NCBI RefSeq assembly: GCF_020523925.1
Contig: NZ_JAJAPW010000004.1
Coordinates: 124,001 to 188,000 of the forward strand
Reading direction: 5' to 3'
DNA from: Neotamlana laminarinivorans
GTDB taxonomy: Bacteria; Bacteroidota; Bacteroidia; Flavobacteriales; Flavobacteriaceae
DNA: 64,000 bases
Positions 16,985-26,416 of this stretch are shown piece after piece (the first letter of the stretch is position 1; each line of letters opens with the position of its first letter). Under the pieces are notes generated by a model. The model worked only from the letters and a program-made list of their open reading frames with translations. It was not told the DNA's origin and did no database searches. The position numbers were made by a program, and so were the translations under genes.

Positions 16985-17660
16985 AAATATAATTATTACC
17001 GGAACTAGTCGAGGTATTGGTTTCGAATTAGTTAAGCAATTCGCAAAAGCAGGACACCATGTTTTAGCGCTTTCGCGGAATGAAAAAACCGTTCAAGATT
17101 TAAAACTGCAAAATGTAACCGCTTTTTCGTTTGATTTATCTGATGTTGAAGCCTATAAAAAAGTAGAAGATTTTATTAATAAATACTGGCAACAAGTAGA
17201 TGTTTTAATAAATAACGCGGGAGCTTTGGTTAATAAACCATTTTCAGAATTAACAATGAAAGATTATGAAACTGTATACAAAACCAATGTATTTGGGGTT
17301 GCCGAATTAACTCGCATAGTTTTACCGTTTATGAAAATTAATAGCCATGTGGTTACTATAAGTTCTATGGGCGGTGTACAAGGCAGTTTAAAATTTCCTG
17401 GTTTGGCTGCTTACAGCTCAAGTAAAGGCGCTGTTATTACTTTAACCGAGTTGCTTGCTGAAGAATATAAAGATTCCGGTATAGCATTTAATGTACTTGC
17501 TTTGGGGGCGGTACAAACCGAAATGTTAGAAGAGGCATTTCCAGGTTACCAAGCGCCAACAACAGCTCAAGAAATGGCAGATTATATTTTTAATTTTGCA
17601 CTTACAGGACAAAAATACTATAACGGGAAACTGTTGCAGGTTTCAAATTCTACGCCTTAA
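16977..17660 (+). CDS. SDR family NAD(P)-dependent oxidoreductase
   Basis: A 227-residue classical short-chain dehydrogenase. It has the Rossmann cofactor motif TGTSRGIGFELV at the N-terminus, NNAGALVNKPF, the catalytic Ser in VVTISSMGG, and YSSSKGA holding catalytic Tyr and Lys. The substrate cannot be predicted. It overlaps the M28 peptidase gene by 8 nt. One of the three TTCCGCGAAAGCG 13-mers of this window lies within it, in antisense orientation. Confidence 0.88.
   Translation: MSKNIIITGTSRGIGFELVKQFAKAGHHVLALSRNEKTVQDLKLQNVTAFSFDLSDVEAYKKVEDFINKYWQQVDVLINNAGALVNKPFSELTMKDYETVYKTNVFGVAELTRIVLPFMKINSHVVTISSMGGVQGSLKFPGLAAYSSSKGAVITLTELLAEEYKDSGIAFNVLALGAVQTEMLEEAFPGYQAPTTAQEMADYIFNFALTGQKYYNGKLLQVSNSTP
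17068..17080 (-). repeat. 13-mer TTCCGCGAAAGCG, copy 1
   Basis: The reverse complement CGCTTTCGCGGAA occurs inside the SDR gene, encoding part of ALSRNE. Identical copies are at 24826-24838 and 36006-36018. Confidence 0.7.
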
Positions 17661-17720
17661 TTTGTGTTCAAATTTATAAGATTTAGCTAGTAGTTTTTCT
17701 GAAAAAAGACACTTGAGTTT

Positions 17721-19208
17721 TTATTTAAAAGCATTTTTTAAAACGTATCTTAAATCGATAATAATACTGTCTTTTACAGGTTTGTTTATTTCCTCATTTA
17801 TTGTCGAAATTTTATAATTTAGTTTTAATGGTGTTTCATTTTTGCGCTCTGCTAAGAGTTGTTGAAACATTGGCTTTGCTACCCAAATTCTAGAACTAGA
17901 AACTTGTCCGAATTCATCAGCATAGTTGTTTTTGTAAAATTTGTTTTTTATTAAAAAGCTGTCTTTTGGTTTTATTATAACAATATCTTTTTTGTTTTCC
18001 AGTGAAATTTGGTTAACACTTTCTTTTATAGCTAAAAATTCAGTCTGTTGAATTTTCGAGATAAATATATTCTGATTAATTGAAGAAAGAATAATAAATA
18101 AAAGAGCTATAAATACGCCTATTTTCTTATTTAATTTCTTTTTTAATATAAGATGTCTGAAAAAATAAAATTGATAAAATAATACAATTATTGCTGCTGG
18201 GGCTATAACTCGAGAGCAAACGTAATAACTTGAAGAGAGAATGTTAGGAGTGTAGCTAAAAGCCAAAACTAAGCTAAAAAACAGAAAAAACTTCAAGTTT
18301 TTATAACGATGCTGTTTTTTTACTATAAGCAAATAAAAAAAGCCTAAAAAGCTTATAATACCTATAATCAGAGTTAATTTTTTAAGAACTAATATGCCAC
18401 TACCATACATTAACATTCTTAATTCTCTTAAATAAAATAATATTAATTTATAAGGGATTTTAAATAAGCTTAGTGCTGTTCTGTCGGCGGGCATTACGTT
18501 ATACCATTTTAAAGATAATTGAAAAATTATGTAGTAAACAATGAGTGATGTAAATAAAAAAGCAACTAAATAAAAACAATGCTTAACTAGAAGTTTCTTT
18601 TTTGATATTGTAAATATTGTAATAGGAATTAAAAAAGCAGTAGCTGCAGGTTGGTAAATGCACAAGCAAAATAGAACTAACACTAATGCTATTATAGTAT
18701 TCGAAACATAATTTTTATTTTGGGTAAAGCTATTTAATAAAAGGATACCTGCATGAAAAGAGAGAGACAATAAAAGAGGTATTTGAAATGTTGCTGTCCA
18801 TCCCATGTAAATAGTAAAAGAAGGAATAGAAAGTACTAAAAAGGAAAATATAGCAGATTCGTAAATTTTAAAGTTGAGTTTCAGAAAAAAATGAAATAGT
18901 TGAGTAGAGAACAAAACAGAACAAATTAGGGAAAATAGCCGTATCCATTTTAAATCGGAAAAAGAATGAACTAAACTCCCAAAAACAAACTTAATTATAG
19001 CGCCTAGAATAAAGCGTCCGCCTTTAATAAATTCATGTTCAAAATTAACCTGGTATTTAGCAGTCCAAAAATACTCGTAAATGTCTCGATAAGCATATGT
19101 TTTTAAAATGCCAAAATTTACTATTAGAGAAAGGCAAAACGTAAATAAAAGATAACATAAAACAGGTTTAGTTTTTAAAAGCTTATTAAATTTTTTGATG
19201 TACGACAT
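17721..19208 (-). CDS. Polytopic membrane protein, possibly GT-C/GtrII-like glycosyltransferase
   Basis: A 495-residue integral membrane protein with roughly ten to twelve hydrophobic segments between residues 15 and 375 and a ~110-residue hydrophilic C-terminus. An acidic/aromatic loop after the first helix (AYRDIYEYFWTAKYQ) and GGRFI before the next helix resemble the first periplasmic loop of lipid-linked-sugar glycosyltransferases (GT-C, GtrII-type). This is a weak, pattern-level similarity. It is a single gene, convergent with the SDR and divergent from the HAD gene. No sugar-pathway partner is directly adjacent, though manC lies 1.4 kb beyond its start. Function is unassigned. Confidence 0.75.
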   Translation of the reverse strand: MSYIKKFNKLLKTKPVLCYLLFTFCLSLIVNFGILKTYAYRDIYEYFWTAKYQVNFEHEFIKGGRFILGAIIKFVFGSLVHSFSDLKWIRLFSLICSVLFSTQLFHFFLKLNFKIYESAIFSFLVLSIPSFTIYMGWTATFQIPLLLSLSFHAGILLLNSFTQNKNYVSNTIIALVLVLFCLCIYQPAATAFLIPITIFTISKKKLLVKHCFYLVAFLFTSLIVYYIIFQLSLKWYNVMPADRTALSLFKIPYKLILFYLRELRMLMYGSGILVLKKLTLIIGIISFLGFFYLLIVKKQHRYKNLKFFLFFSLVLAFSYTPNILSSSYYVCSRVIAPAAIIVLFYQFYFFRHLILKKKLNKKIGVFIALLFIILSSINQNIFISKIQQTEFLAIKESVNQISLENKKDIVIIKPKDSFLIKNKFYKNNYADEFGQVSSSRIWVAKPMFQQLLAERKNETPLKLNYKISTINEEINKPVKDSIIIDLRYVLKNAFK

Positions 19209-19327
19209 TAAGTTTTTATTTGTAATAAATAAAGTATAATTCTAGGTATAGATAAACGAAGATAAATTTTTTATTTTATGAAAGTTCATTAATATTGGAG
19301 GAACTTTTTGAATAAAGAAAAAAAATT

Positions 19328-19966
19328 ATGAGTAAATACAAATGCATAATTTTCGATTGCGATGGTATTTTAGTCGATAGTGAAATTGTTAGCAATCAAG
19401 TTTTAGTTGATATGGCTAACGAACATGGAGCTAACATCGATTTAGAATATGCTTTTAAACATTTTAAAGGCAGTTTTATTGAAGCTTGTACTGAAAAAAT
19501 AGAAACATTAGCAACAAAACCACTTATAAATAATTTTATAAACGAGTATAGAAAACGAAGTTTTGAAGCCTTTAAACAAAGCATGAAACCAGTTAATGGT
19601 ATTAAAGAAGTTTTAGAAAATTTAGAATTGCCTTTTTGTGTGGCATCTAGCGGGCCAGAAGATAAAATAAAACTCAATTTAGGTTTAACGGGCTTATTAC
19701 CATTTTTTGAAGATCGCATTTTTAGTTGTTACGCTATTAATAAATGGAAACCCGATCCGTCTGTGTTTTTATGGGCAGCAGAAACTATGGGGTTTAAACC
19801 TAGCGAATGTTTAGTTATAGAAGATAGCTTATCTGGTGTAACTGCTGCAATAAATGGCGGTTTTGATGTGTTTGGTTATACCGAGCGCGATTACAAAAAC
19901 GCTTTGCCAACCAAGGCCACAAAAACCTTTGGTAATATGGCAGAATTACTAAACTTAATTTCATAG
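19328..19966 (+). CDS. HAD family phosphatase (beta-phosphoglucomutase/YieH-like)
   Basis: A 212-residue cytosolic HAD hydrolase. Motif I is FDCDGILVDSE with nucleophile Asp10 and Asp12, motif II is SSGPEDKI, motif III Lys is in KWKPDPSVF, and motif IV is VIEDSLSGV. An alpha-helical C1 cap of the beta-PGM/phosphatase type sits between motifs I and II. The substrate is not determined; small sugar phosphates are typical. It is first in a rightward series with SprT-like (6-nt gap), manC and DUF389. Association with manC could hint at sugar-phosphate metabolism, but this is inference. Confidence 0.88.
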   Translation: MSKYKCIIFDCDGILVDSEIVSNQVLVDMANEHGANIDLEYAFKHFKGSFIEACTEKIETLATKPLINNFINEYRKRSFEAFKQSMKPVNGIKEVLENLELPFCVASSGPEDKIKLNLGLTGLLPFFEDRIFSCYAINKWKPDPSVFLWAAETMGFKPSECLVIEDSLSGVTAAINGGFDVFGYTERDYKNALPTKATKTFGNMAELLNLIS

Positions 19967-19972
19967 AATTAA

Positions 19973-20575
19973 TTGCAGTCTAAATTAATACATTATATAC
20001 CAGAGGAAGCTTTATCAAAAGTTTTAAAGTTATTAGATCATGATAATTTAGTGATTAAAGTAAAAGGCGAACGTAAAACCAAACATGGCGATTATAGGGC
20101 TTTATCTAGCGGGAAACATCAAATTACAATAAATTCTAACTTAAATAAATATAGGTTTTTAATCACTTTAATTCATGAAATTGCTCATTTTGAAGCCTTT
20201 CAAAATTACGGCAGACAAATAAAACCACATGGATTGGAGTGGAAACGCACATTTCAGCATTTAATGTTGCCTTTTTTAAACCCAGAAATTTTTCCAAATC
20301 ATTTACTTTCGCTTTTAGCAAATCATTTTAAAAATCCAAAAGCATCAAGCGATACCGATGTTAAATTAGCTTTATCATTAAAACAATACGATGCACCAAA
20401 TAATAAAACTTATATATTTGAAGTTGCGCCAAATACCATTTTCAAAATTTATAATGGTAAAATGTTTAAAATGCTTAAAAAACGAGTTAAACGTTACGAA
20501 TGTGTTGAGATTGAAACAGGAAAATTGTATCTTTTCAATCCAAATGCAGAAGTAGAAGTAATAAAGAATAAATAA
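19973..20575 (+). CDS. SprT-like metalloprotease-fold protein
   Basis: A 200-residue protein with zincin signature HEIAH (His68-Glu69-His72) and a plausible third ligand in KPHGLEWKRTF (His86). This is the SprT/Spartan-like pattern, a family tied to DNA-protein crosslink proteolysis in eukaryotes but uncharacterised in most bacteria. I see no C-terminal zinc ribbon. The C-terminal part carries a compact beta-type segment (FKIYNGKMFKML, YECVEIETGKLYLF). The start is TTG at 19973, six bases after the HAD stop. No ATG or GTG is available at the N-terminus. It is co-transcribed with HAD and manC. Confidence 0.82.
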   Translation: MQSKLIHYIPEEALSKVLKLLDHDNLVIKVKGERKTKHGDYRALSSGKHQITINSNLNKYRFLITLIHEIAHFEAFQNYGRQIKPHGLEWKRTFQHLMLPFLNPEIFPNHLLSLLANHFKNPKASSDTDVKLALSLKQYDAPNNKTYIFEVAPNTIFKIYNGKMFKMLKKRVKRYECVEIETGKLYLFNPNAEVEVIKNK

Positions 20576-20601
20576 ACATAAAATAACTAAAATACTTTAA
20601 A

Positions 20602-21681
20602 ATGAACAAAAATTATTATGCCATCCTAATGGCAGGTGGAGTTGGCTCTAGGTTTTGGCCGGTGAGTACTCAGGATTTTCCAAAACAATTTCACGATATG
20701 TTGGGTACAGGCGATACTTTAATTCAAAAAACATTTCAAAGACTTTCACATTTAATCCCAAAAGAAAACATATACATTTTAACCAACGAGCGTTATAACG
20801 ATTTGGTTTTAGAGCAACTTCCAGAGGTTACACAAAAGCAAGTGGTTTTAGAACCTGCAATGCGTAATACGGCGCCTTGTATTTTATATGCTTCATTAAA
20901 AATTCAAAAGGAAAATTCAGATGCGGTTATGATTGTTGCACCAAGTGACCATTGGATTGAAGATGAGGCGACATTCTCCAAAAACGTAGAACAAGCATTC
21001 GAATTTTGTGCCGATAACGATGCCTTAATGACCTTAGGTATTCAACCAACTTTCCCAAATACAGGTTATGGTTATATAGAGTTCGATAAAGACGCATCAA
21101 ACGATATAAAATCAGTAAATCAGTTTAGAGAAAAACCAGATTACGAAACAGCAAAATCGTTTATAGCCCAAGGAAACTTTTTATGGAATGCTGGGATATT
21201 TATGTGGAGTGCTAAAAGTGTGGTGAAAGCTTTTGAAAGTAATCAACCAGAACTGTACAAACATTTTGAAGCAGGAATATCGGCATATAATACCGAAGCT
21301 GAAGAGGCTTTTATAAAAGAAAATTACCCATTAGCAGAAAACATTTCTGTAGATTATGCCATCATGGAAAAATCAAAAAATGTTTATGTTATTGCAGCCG
21401 AATTCGATTGGAACGATCTTGGTACTTGGGGTAGTTTATATGATAAATTGGGAGCTAACGATAATGGTAATGCAGTAGTTAATGCTAGAACTTTAGTGGA
21501 AGATGCATCGGGAAATATGATTAGAACTAAAAACAATAAAATTGTAGTTGTAGATGGTTTAAATGATTATATTGTGGTAGATAAAGAAGATGTGTTATTA
21601 ATTTATCCAAAATCAAAAGAACAGGATATTAAAAAAGTTCTTCAAAAAGTAAAAGATAAATTTGGAGAACAATACGGTTAG
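20602..21681 (+). CDS. manC: Mannose-1-phosphate guanylyltransferase
   Basis: Cytosolic nucleotidyltransferase that makes GDP-mannose from GTP and mannose-1-phosphate for glycans. The 359 residues correspond to the stand-alone GMP domain, with no fused phosphomannose isomerase. Signature motifs are AGGVGSRFWPVS (N-terminal pyrophosphorylase loop), FPKQF, APSDHWI, FREKPD, FLWNAGIFMW and DWNDLGTWGSL. It lies in the HAD-SprT-manC-DUF389 series with 26 nt before it and 6 nt after it. Confidence 0.93.
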   Translation: MNKNYYAILMAGGVGSRFWPVSTQDFPKQFHDMLGTGDTLIQKTFQRLSHLIPKENIYILTNERYNDLVLEQLPEVTQKQVVLEPAMRNTAPCILYASLKIQKENSDAVMIVAPSDHWIEDEATFSKNVEQAFEFCADNDALMTLGIQPTFPNTGYGYIEFDKDASNDIKSVNQFREKPDYETAKSFIAQGNFLWNAGIFMWSAKSVVKAFESNQPELYKHFEAGISAYNTEAEEAFIKENYPLAENISVDYAIMEKSKNVYVIAAEFDWNDLGTWGSLYDKLGANDNGNAVVNARTLVEDASGNMIRTKNNKIVVVDGLNDYIVVDKEDVLLIYPKSKEQDIKKVLQKVKDKFGEQYG

Positions 21682-21687
21682 TATTTT

Positions 21688-23157
21688 ATGAGCGAAGAAA
21701 GTAAATTTAATTTCACTGAAGATGAAGTGAAACCTGAAAAAAATGTTGAGCAATCTAAAGAAGCTGTAAAAAAAGATGCGCAAGGTTTATTTAAAAGTAT
21801 AAAAACTTTTTTTAGTGAGTTATTAGATTTTAGAGATGATACCGACAGAGATGCTACAATTGCAGCTATAAAAGGAGATATTCCATTTAAAGGAGCAACA
21901 GCTTGGATTTTAATTTGTTCCATTTTTGTAGCCTCTATTGGTTTAAATGCAAACTCAACAGCTGTAGTTATTGGTGCGATGTTAATTTCACCATTAATGG
22001 GGCCAATTTTAGGTGTCGGACTTTCTATTGCTATAAACGATATTGATACATTAAGACGCTCGTTAATAAATTTAGCTATTATGATAGTTTTAAGTTTATT
22101 AACGGCGTTTTTGTTTTTTAGATTTTTTCCTTTAAGTGAAGATACTTCCGAACTGTTAGGGCGTGTTAAACCAGATATTCGTGATGTTTTAATTGCTTTT
22201 TTTGGTGGTTCGGCTTTAATTATTGCACGAACAAAAAAAGGTACTATTGCTTCAGTTATTTTTGGTGTCGCTATTGCCACAGCTTTAATGCCGCCATTAT
22301 GCACAGCAGGGTATGGTTTAGCAAAAGCCAATTGGGAATATTTTGGGCAAGCCATGTATTTATTTACTATTAATACTATTTTTATAGCTCTTGCAACCTT
22401 TTTAGTATTAAAAATATTACGTTTTCCAATGTTGCGATACGCAAATTCTAAAAAACGTAAACGTATATCCCAGTTAGCATCAATTACTGCAATTGTTGTA
22501 ATGATTCCGGCTTCGTTTACATTCTGGAGCGTGTATAAAGAAAGTACTTTTAATAGAGATGCTATTCGCTTTATAGAGACAGAACTTACCGCTTTGGATT
22601 ACGGTGAGTATATCAAGAAAAATACAACATATAAATATGGTGGCGATACCGATGGTTTAATAGAATTAAATTCTTTTGGTCTTGAAGAAATACCAGAAAG
22701 TACTATAAACTTGTTGAAAAAAAGGATAGAAGATTACCCTGCTTTGGTTGAAGAAAATACACAGTTAATATTTAATCAAAATAAAAACTCAACTGTAGAT
22801 CAATTTAATTACATGAAACAATTAAGGTTTCGTGATTCATTAGATTTATTATCCTATCAAGATAAAATTAAATATTTACAAGATAGAGTTATAACTTTGG
22901 AGCGTTACGAGAAAAATCATATTCCGTTTGAAACAATAGCCAAAGAAGTTCAAATAAATTATGAAAATATTGAAGAGATTTCGTTTTCTAATGTTATTAA
23001 TTCAAATTTTAAAAAAATAGATACACTTCCTGTGTTTTCTTTTAAATGGACTAGTAAAACTAATGAAAGCTCAAGAAAAAATGATACTGAAAAATTAGAA
23101 AAATGGCTTAAACTAAAGCTTAAATCTAATAAAATTGAAGTAAAAAGAGTAAATTAA
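21688..23157 (+). CDS. DUF389 family membrane protein
   Basis: A 489-residue protein. A charged ~60-residue N-terminus is followed by a cluster of about six hydrophobic segments (residues ~70-280) with the family-typical NSTAVVIGAMLISPLMGP and IATALMPPLCTAGYG. A ~200-residue hydrophilic C-terminal domain follows, probably cytosolic. This matches the DUF389 (TIGR00341-type) family, whose function is unknown. It starts 6 nt after manC and converges on mlaF with a 12-nt gap that has no terminator hairpin. Confidence 0.88.
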   Translation: MSEESKFNFTEDEVKPEKNVEQSKEAVKKDAQGLFKSIKTFFSELLDFRDDTDRDATIAAIKGDIPFKGATAWILICSIFVASIGLNANSTAVVIGAMLISPLMGPILGVGLSIAINDIDTLRRSLINLAIMIVLSLLTAFLFFRFFPLSEDTSELLGRVKPDIRDVLIAFFGGSALIIARTKKGTIASVIFGVAIATALMPPLCTAGYGLAKANWEYFGQAMYLFTINTIFIALATFLVLKILRFPMLRYANSKKRKRISQLASITAIVVMIPASFTFWSVYKESTFNRDAIRFIETELTALDYGEYIKKNTTYKYGGDTDGLIELNSFGLEEIPESTINLLKKRIEDYPALVEENTQLIFNQNKNSTVDQFNYMKQLRFRDSLDLLSYQDKIKYLQDRVITLERYEKNHIPFETIAKEVQINYENIEEISFSNVINSNFKKIDTLPVFSFKWTSKTNESSRKNDTEKLEKWLKLKLKSNKIEVKRVN

Positions 23158-23169
23158 TTTAATTTAATA

Positions 23170-23937
23170 CTAAACGTTATCTTCCAGGTACATTCGGCGA
23201 ACTTTTTTAAATAAGTTAGACGAGTAAACAAAATCTGTAACAGATGTATTATCGGTTTTAAAAATAGTATGCTTTGAGCCTTCCCATTCTTTTAAGCCAA
23301 GTTTTAAGAACACAATTTTTTCACCAATTTCCATTACAGAATTCATATCATGCGAATTAATTACAGTTGTTATTTGATATTCTTCGGTAATTTCTTGTAT
23401 TAAATTATCAATAACAATTGAGGTTCTCGGGTCTAAGCCGGAGTTTGGTTCGTCGCAAAATAAATATTTTGGTTTATTTACAATGGCACGTGCAATTGCC
23501 ACACGTTTTTGCATTCCTCCAGAGGCTTCGCTAGGCATTTTATTATGAGCATCATCTAAATTTACCCGTTTAAGAACAAAATCTACACGATCTTCCATTT
23601 CGCTTTTGCTTTGTTTTGTAAACATTTTTAAAGGAAACATAACATTTTCGGCAATCGTCATAGAATCAAATAAAGCACTTCCTTGAAAAACCATACCTAT
23701 CTCTGCACGAATATTACGCTTTTCATCTTCAGATAGCTTTGAAAAAATTTTGCCATCATAAGCAATGCTTCCTTGTTCGTAATCAAATAGGCCTAATAAG
23801 CATTTTAAAAAAACGGTTTTACCAGAACCACTTTGCCCAATAATCAGGTTGGTTTTACCTTTTTCAAAAGTGGTTGTAATGCCTTTTAAAATATGAGCAT
23901 TTCCAAACGATTTATGTAAATTTTTAACTTCTATCAT
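23170..23937 (-). CDS. mlaF: ABC transporter ATP-binding protein, MlaF family
   Basis: Cytosolic ATPase of the MlaFE-type phospholipid transporter that maintains outer-membrane lipid asymmetry. The start at the ATG at 23937 gives 255 residues beginning MIEVKNLHKSFG. The longer frame adds 20 non-conserved residues encoded within mlaE. Walker A is GQSGSGKT (34-41, Thr in place of the usual Ser), the ABC signature is SGGMQKRVAIARAI, Walker B is LFCDEPNSGLDP, and the H-loop is INSHDM. The ATG overlaps the mlaE stop by one base, so MlaE and MlaF are coupled. No MCE/MlaD gene is adjacent. Confidence 0.92.
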   Translation of the reverse strand: MIEVKNLHKSFGNAHILKGITTTFEKGKTNLIIGQSGSGKTVFLKCLLGLFDYEQGSIAYDGKIFSKLSEDEKRNIRAEIGMVFQGSALFDSMTIAENVMFPLKMFTKQSKSEMEDRVDFVLKRVNLDDAHNKMPSEASGGMQKRVAIARAIVNKPKYLFCDEPNSGLDPRTSIVIDNLIQEITEEYQITTVINSHDMNSVMEIGEKIVFLKLGLKEWEGSKHTIFKTDNTSVTDFVYSSNLFKKVRRMYLEDNV

Positions 23938-24674
23938 TATCCTAACATCATATCGGTTAATAAATAATTTAGTAAAATAATAACAACCGAAGTCCAAACA
24001 AACGAGGTCGTACTTGCTTTACCAACTTCTAAAGCGCCACCTTTCATATAATAACCATAATAAGAGGGGATAGTAGCTAAAATAATAGCAAACACAAATG
24101 TTTTTATAAAAGCGTAAATAATATGAAAAGTTTCAAATTCGGTTTGTATGCCCGTTACATAATCTGCTAGAGTAGAATAACCTCCATAGATACATGCTGC
24201 CATGCCTCCCAGAATACCTAAAAACATGGCTATAGATATAACAAACGGGTAAAGTAAAAGTGCAATAAATTTTGGAAAAACTAAATAGTTTAAAGAGTTT
24301 ATACCCATAACTTCTAATGCGTCAATTTGTTCTGTTACGCGCATGGTTCCTATGCTAGAGGTTATAAACGAGCCCACTTTACCAGCCATAATTATAGATA
24401 TAAATGTTGGTGCAAATTCTAATATAACAGACTGTCTTGTAGCAAAACCTACAAGGTACTTGGGTATTAAAGGGCTGTCAATGTTTAAGGCTGTTTGTAT
24501 AGTAACAACGCCTCCAACAAAAAAGGCTATAAAAGATACTATACCCAACGATCCAATTATTAAATCATCTATATCTTTTAGTATAAGTTGTTTCATAACA
24601 CTCCACTTAGTGGGTTTACGAAACATTTCGGCAGTCATTAAAAAATAAGCTCCTATATTTTTTAGGTAGGTCAT
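23937..24674 (-). CDS. mlaE: MlaE family lipid ABC transporter permease
   Basis: A 245-residue inner-membrane permease of the MlaE family. It has an N-terminal amphipathic interfacial region, then five hydrophobic segments. Family-typical stretches are FVGGVVTIQTALN, RQSVILEFAPTFISIIMAGKVGS, TEQIDALEVMGINSLNYLVFPK and the C-terminal TSFVWTSVVIILLNYLLT. It forms the channel partner of MlaF in trafficking lipids between inner and outer membranes. It is first in a two-gene leftward unit and divergent from pafA (104-bp gap). Confidence 0.92.
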   Translation of the reverse strand: MTYLKNIGAYFLMTAEMFRKPTKWSVMKQLILKDIDDLIIGSLGIVSFIAFFVGGVVTIQTALNIDSPLIPKYLVGFATRQSVILEFAPTFISIIMAGKVGSFITSSIGTMRVTEQIDALEVMGINSLNYLVFPKFIALLLYPFVISIAMFLGILGGMAACIYGGYSTLADYVTGIQTEFETFHIIYAFIKTFVFAIILATIPSYYGYYMKGGALEVGKASTTSFVWTSVVIILLNYLLTDMMLG

Positions 24675-24752
24675 ATAAATATATATTATTGCTAAATTAA
24701 AAAAACTTAAGCGTATTTAACCTTAAATTTAAATTAAGATGTTATAAATATG

Positions 24753-24760
24753 TATTTTTG
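24753..24760 (+). promoter_or_regulatory. Possible -7 element for pafA-nuclease unit
   Basis: TATTTTTG fits TAnnTTTG and ends 18 nt before the ATG at 24779. It overlaps the upstream TTG at 24758, which argues against that TTG being the start codon. No clear -33 box is seen. Confidence 0.4.
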
Positions 24761-24778
24761 AAGCATAAATTTTTTACC

Positions 24779-26416
24779 ATGATTAGAAAAATAATTATCC
24801 CTGTTTTAACTGTAATTGTTTGTTTTTCCGCGAAAGCGCAAACTATAAATACAAACGAAAACCCAAAATTAGTTGTTGGTATAGTTGTAGACCAAATGCG
24901 ATACGATTATTTAACACGTTTTTATAACAAATTTGGAGAAGATGGTTTTAAACGCATGGTAAATGAAGGGTTTAATTGTAAGAATCATCATTTTAATTAC
25001 ATACCTACAAAAACAGGTCCAGGTCATGCTTCGGTTTTTACAGGAACTACACCTAAATATCATGGTATTATAGCAAACGATTGGTACGATAAATACGAAA
25101 AAAAAATGGTGTATTGTGCTGAAGATGATTCTGTGCAATCTGTAGGAACAGAATCTAGCGACGGACAAATGTCTCCTCGTAGAATGCAAACAACTACTTT
25201 TGCTGATGAAAATCGCTTGTTTACTCAAAATCTAGGAAAAACCATTGGTATTTCTATTAAAGACAGAGGTGCAATTTTACCTGCTGGCCATACAGCAAAT
25301 GCAGCATATTGGTTTAGAGGTAAAAGTGAAGGTAAGTTTATTTCAAGCACTTATTACATGAATGAATTGCCTAATTGGGTAACATCATTTAACAAATCTA
25401 AAACTGTAAAATCGTATTTAAAAGACTGGAATACGCTACAAAATATTGAAACATATACAGAAAGTGGAGCCGATTTAAATGAGTTTGAAGGCGGTTTTAG
25501 AGGTAAAGAAACACCTACATTTCCATACGATTTAAAAAAACTTAGTAAAGTAAACGGCGGTTTTGATATTTTAAAAGGCACACCATATGGTAATAGCCTT
25601 GTAATAGATTTTGCTATTGCAGCATTAAAAGGAGAGGCTTTAGGTACAGATAATATTACAGATGTGTTAACCGTTAGTTTTTCTAGTACCGATTATGTAG
25701 GGCATAATTTTGGTGTAAACTCTAAAGAAGTTGAAGATACTTATATCCGTTTAGATAAAGATTTAGAACGTTTTTTTAAGGTATTAGATGCCGAAGTAGG
25801 TAAAGGAGAATATACCGTATTTTTAACCGCAGATCATGGTGCTGTAGATGTGCCTTCTTACTTACGAAAAATGCAAATTCCTGCAGGATATTTAAATAAT
25901 AAAGAAACCAAAGCTAAATTTGCAGCATTTTTAATGGATACTTTTGGAGTTGATAATTTAATTGAAAACATTAGTAACGATCAAATATTTTTAAATCACG
26001 AAGCTGTAAAAGCTACAAATAAAACTTTAACCGAAGTTGAAGCGATTATTGTAGATGAGCTTATAAACTATAAAAACGTTTACAAAGTATACGCAGCCTC
26101 TACAATACACAACAGTGGTTTTAACTCAGGAATGGAGCAATTACTGCAAAAAGGTTATAGCCAAAAACGTTCTGGAGATGTTCTAATAATAGCCAACCCA
26201 AATTATATTTCTTACAGTAAAACGGGTTCTACACATGGTAGCGGATTTAAATATGATACCCATGTACCATTATTATTGTTTGGAAAAGGAATAAAACATG
26301 GCGAAACATTGCAAAAAACAGTAATTCCAGATATAGCACCAACTATTTCTGCTTTATTAGGTATAAGTTTTCCTAACGGTACAACAGGCGAACCATTGGA
26401 ATTTGTGCTGGATTAA
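24779..26416 (+). CDS. pafA: Alkaline phosphatase PafA-type phosphomonoesterase
   Basis: Exported two-zinc alkaline-phosphatase-superfamily enzyme that releases phosphate from organic monoesters. The start at the ATG at 24779 gives signal peptide MIRKIIIPVLTVIVCFSAKAQ and 545 residues. Residues that define PafA are in place almost at the reference numbering: metal ligand Asp39, nucleophile Thr79 (PTKTGPGHAS), Asn100 (GIIANDW), and the KDR of SIKDRGAILPAGH (Lys161, Arg163). Further ligands are in STDYVGHNFG, TADHGAVD and the late GSTHGSG. PafA is the phosphate-insensitive phosphatase of Bacteroidota (family knowledge). Its stop overlaps the start of the downstream nuclease (TAATG). Confidence 0.92.
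   Translation: MIRKIIIPVLTVIVCFSAKAQTINTNENPKLVVGIVVDQMRYDYLTRFYNKFGEDGFKRMVNEGFNCKNHHFNYIPTKTGPGHASVFTGTTPKYHGIIANDWYDKYEKKMVYCAEDDSVQSVGTESSDGQMSPRRMQTTTFADENRLFTQNLGKTIGISIKDRGAILPAGHTANAAYWFRGKSEGKFISSTYYMNELPNWVTSFNKSKTVKSYLKDWNTLQNIETYTESGADLNEFEGGFRGKETPTFPYDLKKLSKVNGGFDILKGTPYGNSLVIDFAIAALKGEALGTDNITDVLTVSFSSTDYVGHNFGVNSKEVEDTYIRLDKDLERFFKVLDAEVGKGEYTVFLTADHGAVDVPSYLRKMQIPAGYLNNKETKAKFAAFLMDTFGVDNLIENISNDQIFLNHEAVKATNKTLTEVEAIIVDELINYKNVYKVYAASTIHNSGFNSGMEQLLQKGYSQKRSGDVLIIANPNYISYSKTGSTHGSGFKYDTHVPLLLFGKGIKHGETLQKTVIPDIAPTISALLGISFPNGTTGEPLEFVLD
24826..24838 (+). repeat. 13-mer TTCCGCGAAAGCG, copy 2
   Basis: Lies within the pafA signal-peptide codons (FSAKA). Identical to the copies at 17068-17080 (other strand) and 36006-36018. 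Confidence 0.7.
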
